From Bacillota bacterium (GTDB lineage: Bacteria; Bacillota; Clostridia; Acetivibrionales; DTU013): DNA of 12,175 nucleotides. Location: positions 1 to 12,175 of the forward strand of contig JAEWQC010000282.1 in assembly GCA_023399355.1 (NCBI GenBank), written 5' to 3'. Below the pieces are notes generated by a model that was given only the letters and a program-made list of their open reading frames with translations, ran no database searches and was not told the origin of the DNA. Positions 7,970-12,175 of this stretch are shown one piece after another; position 1 is the first letter of the stretch; every line of letters begins with the position of its first letter. The position numbers and the translations under genes are program-made.

Positions 7970-8321
7970 TTTACAGTTCCTCCACACATTTACCCCAGTT
8001 CCCTCAGTTCGGGATTTTTTATTAACAGAATCATACATCATCTTTTTGCGGAAAAATTTTGGTGCGGCCATATTAATTTTTATCCTGTTAACCAAATGCT
8101 AATACTCGTTCTTATCAAACTCTATCTTCTTTTTTTACTACTCGTTCTCTTCTTTTTACTTTAGCCATGTTTTAAAAGCATTTGTGCACAATTTTCGACT
8201 TTTACACATTACATCCGGTGATTTTAACTCTGTCTGATGTTGTTGAAAGCGTTGAGGCCTCCCCGGGCCTGCACCAACTGCTGAAAGGCTGCTAAAAATT
8301 AGCATCAATCATTTATGCCGC
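7970..8321. other. 352-bp region without a clear gene (chemoreceptor leader and upstream DNA)
   Basis: No confident gene is visible. On the minus strand, 7970-8095 is an open in-frame extension of the chemoreceptor, probably its untranslated leader. ACTCGTTCT occurs twice, 36 nt apart (8104-8112 and 8140-8148), each copy with a nearby TCTTCTTTTT-ACT run, giving an imperfect purine/pyrimidine-rich direct repeat. A perfect 10-bp palindrome TTGTGCACAA lies at 8182-8191. No good sigma-A or sigma-D hexamer pair stands out for the chemoreceptor. From about 8221 the plus strand may hold degenerate asparagine-synthase sequence. Confidence 0.5.
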
Positions 8322-9038
8322 TCCGGGGAGTGCGCAGACGAAGTATTCGGAGGCTATCCGTGGTATCATGTACCGGAGTTGCTTCATGCAGGCACTTTCC
8401 CCTGGTCCCGGAACATTGAAGAACGGAATGTCATCCTTTCCGGAGATCTTCTCAAGGTGATCAATCCGACAGAATGCATTTCCCGGAGATATCATGAGAC
8501 GCTTCTGGAAGTTCCACATATGGACGGGGAAAACAATCTTGAAAAAAGAAGAAGAGAAATGTTCTATCTAAACTTCTCCTGGTTTATGCAGACATTGCTT
8601 GATCGAAAAGACCGTATGAGTATGGCCCACGGACTCGAGGTCAGAGTCCCCTACTGTGATTACAGGCTGGTCCAGTATGTGTGGAATATCCCGTGGGATA
8701 TGAAGATGCTGCATGGCAGAGAAAAAGGTCTTTTAAGAAAAGCTCTCGAAGGCGTGCTGCCAAATGATGTCCTTTACAGAAAAAAGAGCCCGTATCCAAA
8801 GACTCATAACCCAGCTTACGAAGTTACTGTAAAGAGCAGACTAATGGAAATAATACATGATCCCAATTCCCCGTTGATCCCCCTGATAGATAAAAAAGCT
8901 TTACAATCCATCATGTTGGAAGTCTCCGATCTTGGAAAGCCATGGTACGGCCAGCTTATGGCAAGGCCGCAGCTTTATGCCTGGCTGATACAGGTTGATT
9001 ACTGGCTGAGGCATTACATGATCTCAATAAAAATATAG
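8322..9038 (+). pseudogene. asnB: C-terminal remnant of asparagine synthase (glutamine-hydrolysing)
   Basis: From 8322 the frame reads SGECADEVFGGYPWYH, then TFPWSRN, LDRKDRMSMAHGLEVRVPYC, GREKGLLRKALEGVLP and YRKKSPYPKTHNP, ending at TAG. These are hallmarks of the C-terminal half of the AsnB synthetase domain, which makes asparagine from aspartate, ATP and glutamine-derived ammonia. Only about 238 residues remain of roughly 600. The whole class II glutaminase domain with its Cys2, and the SGGxDS PP-loop for ATP, are absent. The frame is open back to 8256, but homology stops at SGE. A different frame at 8221-8292 (ILTLSDVVESVEA, then PGL) weakly resembles the AsnB segment just before SGE, which would suggest frameshift plus deletion. 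No ribosome binding site or sensible start is present; the longest open call begins at an internal TTG. It is best read as a broken gene. Confidence 0.85.
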
Positions 9039-9049
9039 CTTGCCGGGAG

Positions 9050-9109
9050 TCATTCGATAACCACATAGCTTCCATTATTGATCATTACAGCGCTGTTGTC
9101 CTTCAGAGC
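9050..9109 (-). pseudogene. Possible 19-codon C-terminal gene scrap
   Basis: On the minus strand, directly after an in-frame TAA (9110-9112), a short frame reads ALKDNSAVMINNGSYVVIE and then stops. It has a protein-like composition and looks like the C-terminal beta-strands of a secreted or cell-surface protein, but it is too short to assign. It lies immediately behind the asparagine synthase remnant, in the convergent gap before ywbE, consistent with a rearrangement scar. It may also be chance. Confidence 0.15.
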
Positions 9110-9175
9110 TTAACATAATAAAGCTATTCAACTTTAGCAAAGAGCATGTAAAAGTGTCACCTGCGCTGCCTTTTC

Positions 9176-9370
9176 TTAAGAAATAATCTCTTTAACTCTT
9201 CCGACAACGCCGCCAATCAGCCTGACTTTTATGCCGTGTGGATGAGTAGAGCTATTCGTTAGTATATTTTCAACCGTTCCTTCTGTCAGTTTTCCTGAGC
9301 GTTGATCCTGTTTCTGAACAACCAAAACACGCATGCCCGGTTTAATGTCATTTCTATTTGTTCCATCCAT
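9176..9370 (-). CDS. ywbE: YwbE family protein (DUF2196)
   Basis: This is a 64-residue small protein of the conserved YwbE family, whose biochemical role is not established. The recognisable line is NDIKPGMRVLVVQKQDQRSG, then KLTEGTVENILTNS, HPHGIKVRL and GxVGRVKEI, covering the whole protein. Its short beta-strand pattern suggests a small barrel, and the full family length is present. The start is supported by GAGGAAA about 8 nt upstream, which overlaps the stop codon of the HD gene. The 11-nt gap makes translational coupling with that gene likely, and the two form one operon. Confidence 0.9.
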   Translation of the reverse strand: MDGTNRNDIKPGMRVLVVQKQDQRSGKLTEGTVENILTNSSTHPHGIKVRLIGGVVGRVKEIIS

Positions 9371-9381
9371 TCAATCTTTCC

Positions 9382-9960
9382 TCATTTTTCAATAAAATAG
9401 GTCGCTTCCATGTCTGCGGTTGCCAATGCAAAGCTCAGAGGAAACTGTTCAAAGGCATCACCGATATTTCTCTTATCTTCAGCGCCTGAAAATCCCATAT
9501 GATATCTTATGGCAAAAGCCTCCTCTCTGGTAAGCTTCATATAACCGGTTATGATATATACCGACTTTTCACCATGCCCATAAGGTAACTTATCTTCAAA
9601 TTCATAGTTAGGTACGCTGTGCCAAACCCCCTGATCGTCCTTAACATTACGCGTACCGGATTTGTAGCAATTAATTTTACATAAATCATGCAGTAACGAT
9701 ACTATGGCAATTGTTTCATTGTTGTACTCCATATTATATAATTCCTTGGCGCGTTTTCTTGCCAAATAGTCCTCCAGGCAATCATATACGTTAATACTGT
9801 GCTCTACCAATCCACCCATATAGGCACCATGAAACCTTGTACTCGCAGGCGCCTCAAAAAAGTCACTGGTTTTTGACTGCAAGTACTCAAGCAGCTTATC
9901 CGATCCTTCTCTGGTAATATTATTCTGATAAATCTCAATAAATCTTTCTGTGTTACCCAA
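9382..9960 (-). CDS. HD-domain metal-dependent hydrolase family protein (TTG start)
   Basis: With a TTG start at 9960 the product has 192 residues. It carries a complete HD metal site: H54 in GGLVEHS, H91-D92 in LLHDLCK, H129 in YGHGEKS and D183 in ADMEATY, with H154 in RYHMGF as a further candidate ligand. Such proteins are metal phosphohydrolases, often acting on nucleotides; the substrate here is unknown. The frame stays open to an ATG at 10059, but that start has no ribosome binding site, and the likely transcription start is near 10054. The TTG has GGAGGTGG (9965-9972) at good spacing and begins MGNTERFIEIYQNNITREG, which fits the family N-terminus. The first 33 codons of the longer frame have low-complexity Gly/Asn character and no family match. 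It is the first gene of an operon with ywbE. Confidence 0.82.
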   Translation of the reverse strand: MGNTERFIEIYQNNITREGSDKLLEYLQSKTSDFFEAPASTRFHGAYMGGLVEHSINVYDCLEDYLARKRAKELYNMEYNNETIAIVSLLHDLCKINCYKSGTRNVKDDQGVWHSVPNYEFEDKLPYGHGEKSVYIITGYMKLTREEAFAIRYHMGFSGAEDKRNIGDAFEQFPLSFALATADMEATYFIEK

Positions 9961-9964
9961 AATG

Positions 9965-9972
9965 CCACCTCC
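9965..9972 (-). promoter_or_regulatory. Ribosome binding site that decides the TTG start of the HD gene
   Basis: GGAGGTGG on the minus strand, with 7 nt between its GGAGG core and the TTG at 9960. The ATG at 10059 has no comparable site. Confidence 0.75.
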
Positions 9973-10060
9973 AAAATAGAAGCCTATGAAGCTTATTGGT
10001 ACTTGATTATATTCAGCCGCATTATTTGCCCCCAAAATGCCATTGTTTCCATATGTCATA

Positions 10061-10069
10061 ATTGTATCA
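10061..10069 (-). promoter_or_regulatory. Extended -10 promoter for the HD-ywbE operon
   Basis: On the minus strand, TGATACAAT gives TG, one base, then TACAAT (5 of 6 to TATAAT), which is an extended -10 element. The -35 region 17 nt upstream (TATTAA) is poor, as is common with extended -10 promoters. Transcription would begin near 10054, inside the longest open frame of the HD gene, leaving a leader of about 95 nt before the TTG start. Confidence 0.55.
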
Positions 10070-10175
10070 TAAGAAAATGCGGGTTAATAGTGAACAAAAC
10101 TATTTCAAATCATATTCCATCTTCTTTGAATTTCTTAATATGAACAAGGAAAATACGGCAGCCAAAATTCCTTTT

Positions 10176-10217
10176 AAACAGCAAGAAAGCAGCCTGGTCG
10201 GCTGCCTTTTGCTGTTT
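10176..10217. terminator. Strong bidirectional intrinsic terminator after htrA
   Basis: The inner stem GCAGCC (10189-10194) pairs with GGCTGC (10200-10205) around a TGGTC loop. A second, outer stem AAACAGCAA (10176-10184) pairs with TTGCTGTTT (10209-10217). On the minus strand the inner stem is followed by TTTCTTGCTGTTT, which suits termination of htrA; on the plus strand it is followed by CTTTTGCTGTTT. The site lies 125 nt past the htrA stop. The rest of 10060-10341 holds the HD promoter and no gene. Confidence 0.75.
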
Positions 10218-10341
10218 GAGGGAGGTTGTATATTTATACTTTCTGGTGTTTTGTAACACTCACTCGAATATATTCACATAAAGTGTTATAAAGGCACTTA
10301 ATTTATTGCTGTTATCTGTATGTTTTAGCCATTACAGGCTG

Positions 10342-11910
10342 CTAGTCCGTATTCTTTTGTTCATCAAGCGTTGCTGTCAAAGTCAATGTCTTTCCATCCC
10401 TGTAAACCTCGATTTTTACTTTGTCACCGGGCTTATGGGTATTTTTCTGATCCTCCAGATCCTGGAACACCTTAACACTCTTGCCGTCGAACCTGGTAAT
10501 GATGTCACCGGTCTGAACACCTGCCTTGTATGCAGAACTCAGCGGCAATACTTCATAGACCAGAAGGCCGTTTGGTACCTGGTTCTGTTTGGCGATATCC
10601 GCATTGAACCTTGGGTCGATCGATACGCCGAGATAGGGTCTGCCCTTCACATACTTAAAGTCTATAAGGCTCTTTGCGATTTTGTTTGCTTCATTGATCG
10701 GTATTGCAAATCCAAGTCCTTCATAACCGGTTGCTGCGATTTTAACTGTATTCATACCTATTACCTGGCCCTGTGAATTCACAAGAGCACCGCCACTGTT
10801 GCCGGGGTTTATAGCTGCATCTGTCTGGATCAGCTTGAGAATATCCCCATTTTCCATCTGTATGGACCGGTTGATACCACTAATGATACCGGCTGTTACA
10901 GAGCCTATATAATCCATTCCGCCGGGATTGCCGATTGCCACAGCCAGTTCGCCGGATTTCACCTTGTCGGAATCGCCCATTTCTGCCGCGGGCAGGTTTG
11001 ACGCATCAATCTTCAATACTGCGATATCCGTCTTGGCATCTCTTCCAACTACTGTCGCCGTATATGATTTATCAACATTACTTGGCAAAATCACTTCGAT
11101 TTTTGAACCTTCGCTGATCTTGTTTGAGTTCTGACCAAGTGCGCCTTCTATAACATGGTTGTTTGTGAGTATATAGCCATCGGCTCTGATAATGATACCC
11201 GACCCTTCTCCAACTCCACTTCCCCCGAGATCGAAGAAGAAGTCCTGGCCCTGTGCCTGTATGGTGACCTTGATCCCCACTATGGACGGACTGACCTTCT
11301 CGGAAATTGCCTCAACAGGTGTGGAGGACTGTTCAATCTCCACCTTCTTGTATATGCCGTTATTATTACCGGCTGCTACTTCCGATACCTGCGCGGTTCT
11401 GCCCGTCAGGCTGTCGATTGCCGGCTGGATGACCGGCGACAGGAACATCGTTGCAGCGAACATGAGGCCGGCTCCGATTAACGCACCAAGCACCGCAACG
11501 AGAATCAACTGCCCGGCACCTGTCTTTTGCGTTTTTGTTCTCTTGATGTTTTCATTGTAATACATCTGCGACCTGGCCTGTGCTCCGTTATTCATAACTA
11601 CAGGTGCATTCTGGGGCTGCACATAAGCAGCCTGTGGTACTTGTTGTCCCTGTGGTTCTTGCTGTGGTGCCTGCTGTTGTTCTTGCTGTGCCTGTGGTGC
11701 CTGTGGTGCCTGCTGCACCGGTATCTGAGCCGGTTCCACGGATGCAGAGGTATCCACGGAAGCCGCAGTGACCGTCTCCGGCACTGAAGGGATATTCTCT
11801 GAGGTTGCAGCGGCTTCGCCTTCATTTATATGATCTGACTGCGCTTCATTCAAATTCGTTTCATTGTTTTCATGATTGAGTTCAGTTTTTTCCGAATTGA
11901 ATTCGTCCAT
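10342..11910 (-). CDS. htrA: Membrane-anchored HtrA-type serine protease with PDZ domain
   Basis: This 522-residue protease degrades or guards misfolded proteins on the outer side of the membrane. Residues 1-60 are acidic and Asn/Ala/Thr-rich, and about 61-105 are a Gln/Pro/Ala low-complexity stretch. A single membrane helix (about 134-158) places the catalytic part outside and the long N-terminus inside the cell. The trypsin-like triad is complete: His252 in ILTNNHVIEG, Asp295 in KTDIAVLKI and Ser372 in INPGNSGGAL. One PDZ domain follows (about 424-518), starting GRPYLGVSI with AGVQTGDIITRFDGK. The start is supported by GGGAGGT about 8 nt upstream of the ATG. It follows a sensor kinase gene on the same strand, an arrangement seen with WalK-type envelope-stress kinases, but has its own promoter and a strong terminator. 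Confidence 0.93.
   Translation of the reverse strand: MDEFNSEKTELNHENNETNLNEAQSDHINEGEAAATSENIPSVPETVTAASVDTSASVEPAQIPVQQAPQAPQAQQEQQQAPQQEPQGQQVPQAAYVQPQNAPVVMNNGAQARSQMYYNENIKRTKTQKTGAGQLILVAVLGALIGAGLMFAATMFLSPVIQPAIDSLTGRTAQVSEVAAGNNNGIYKKVEIEQSSTPVEAISEKVSPSIVGIKVTIQAQGQDFFFDLGGSGVGEGSGIIIRADGYILTNNHVIEGALGQNSNKISEGSKIEVILPSNVDKSYTATVVGRDAKTDIAVLKIDASNLPAAEMGDSDKVKSGELAVAIGNPGGMDYIGSVTAGIISGINRSIQMENGDILKLIQTDAAINPGNSGGALVNSQGQVIGMNTVKIAATGYEGLGFAIPINEANKIAKSLIDFKYVKGRPYLGVSIDPRFNADIAKQNQVPNGLLVYEVLPLSSAYKAGVQTGDIITRFDGKSVKVFQDLEDQKNTHKPGDKVKIEVYRDGKTLTLTATLDEQKNTD
11596..11720 (-). repeat. htrA: Gln/Pro/Ala low-complexity repeat inside htrA
   Basis: The DNA coding for the Gln/Pro-rich cytoplasmic stretch is built from imperfect short repeats. 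On the plus strand GCCTGTGGT and GCCTGCTGT variants recur (for example GTGCCTGTGGTGCCTGTGGT at about 11686-11708). Such tracts can change length by slippage; multiples of three bases would keep the frame. Confidence 0.6.
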
Positions 11911-11974
11911 GCAAAATACCTCCCTAAATGTTGAGATTGCATAATTTAACGTATACTACTATTGTAAATTGCCT

Positions 11975-12003
11975 ATTTTAAAAAACTGTGAATAAATTGT
12001 TAA
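11975..12003 (-). promoter_or_regulatory. Sigma-A-like promoter of htrA
   Basis: On the minus strand, -35 TTAACA (11998-12003; 5 of 6 to TTGACA) and -10 TAAAAT (11975-11980; 5 of 6 to TATAAT) are separated by exactly 17 nt. Transcription would begin near 11968, giving a leader of about 58 nt before the htrA ATG. It lies in the 113-nt gap after the sensor kinase stop. Confidence 0.6.
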
Positions 12004-12023
12004 CATTACTCCACTTTCCGCTT

Positions 12024-12175
12024 TTATTGTTCATCTGGCTGTTCATAGGAACGTTCAAGCGTGAAAGTAAATGAAGTTCCTTCTCCAGCTTTACTCTCCA
12101 CCCATATTTTCTGGCCATGTTCATTAATGATATTCCTGACAATGGCAAGTCCGAGACCTGTACCCGTCTTATCCC
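12024..12175 (-). CDS. Sensor histidine kinase, C-terminal end (partial)
   Basis: Only the last 49 codons and TAA lie in the window; the rest continues beyond base 12175. The peptide reads DKTGTGLGLAIVRNIINEHG, followed by IWVESKAGEGTSFTFTLE. This is the G2 box and end of a HATPase_c ATP-binding domain, where GTGLGLAI contacts ATP. It belongs to a two-component sensor kinase of the HAMP-HisKA-HATPase class, resembling WalK/PhoR-like kinases at this end. The position just upstream of htrA suggests an envelope-stress or cell-wall sensor. The sensing domain is not visible, so the signal is unknown. Confidence 0.85.
   Translation of the reverse strand, partial: DKTGTGLGLAIVRNIINEHGQKIWVESKAGEGTSFTFTLERSYEQPDEQ

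Noticed and set aside
7970..8095. N-terminal extension of the chemoreceptor from a TTG at 8095 (42 more residues)
   Set aside because: There is no ribosome binding site at the upstream starts, while the ATG at 7969 has GGAGGA at 8 nt and the extension lacks family-like sequence.
9039..9175. Bidirectional terminator between the asnB remnant and ywbE
   Set aside because: Only a 10-bp palindrome (ACAGCGCTGT, 9087-9096) and 4-bp stems are seen, with no T-runs after them.
9961..10059. 33-residue extension of the HD protein from the ATG at 10059
   Set aside because: There is no ribosome binding site, the predicted transcription start lies inside it, and the family-like sequence begins at the TTG codon at 9960.
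10062..10256. Plus-strand 64-codon frame between the HD gene and htrA
   Set aside because: It runs through the hairpin terminator, has no good ribosome binding site and shows no protein-like conservation pattern.
1..12175. CRISPR arrays, tRNA or rRNA genes, prophage or defence systems
   Set aside because: No regularly spaced repeats, no cloverleaf or rRNA-like sequence, and no recognisable phage or defence genes were seen.

Overview
The window looks like chromosomal DNA of a low-to-mid GC, Gram-positive anaerobe of the Bacillota, most likely class Clostridia. The signs are strong GGAGG-type ribosome binding sites, a lipoprotein solute-binding protein, LplB/LplC-type sugar permeases, a YwbE-family protein, and a membrane-anchored HtrA next to a sensor kinase. 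No genus can be named from the sequence alone.

Bases 1-8000 (all genes on the minus strand) form a sugar-uptake locus. In transcription order it holds a methyl-accepting chemotaxis protein, a GH2 beta-glucuronidase-like protein, an LplB-type permease, a small 28-residue ORF, an LplC-type permease, and a lipoprotein substrate-binding protein of the DUF3502 type. No ATPase is present, so a shared MsmX/UgpC-type ATPase encoded elsewhere is presumably used. The likely job is detection, capture and import of an oligosaccharide (perhaps uronate-containing), followed by cytoplasmic processing. The GH2 protein keeps the fold and the acid/base Glu but has Ser where the nucleophile Glu should be. The small ORF sits between the two permease genes with its own ribosome binding site and an ATGA overlap with the downstream permease.

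Bases 8000-9175 are a decayed region. A plus-strand C-terminal remnant of asparagine synthase (asnB) lacks its glutaminase domain and PP-loop, and a 19-codon minus-strand scrap lies behind it.

Bases 9176-12175 (minus strand) hold housekeeping-type genes: the tail of a sensor histidine kinase, htrA with its own sigma-A-like promoter, a strong hairpin terminator, and a two-gene operon of an HD-domain hydrolase and ywbE driven by an extended -10 promoter. Several start codons were moved from the longest frame because a good ribosome binding site sits in front of an internal start (LplC permease, chemoreceptor, HD protein).
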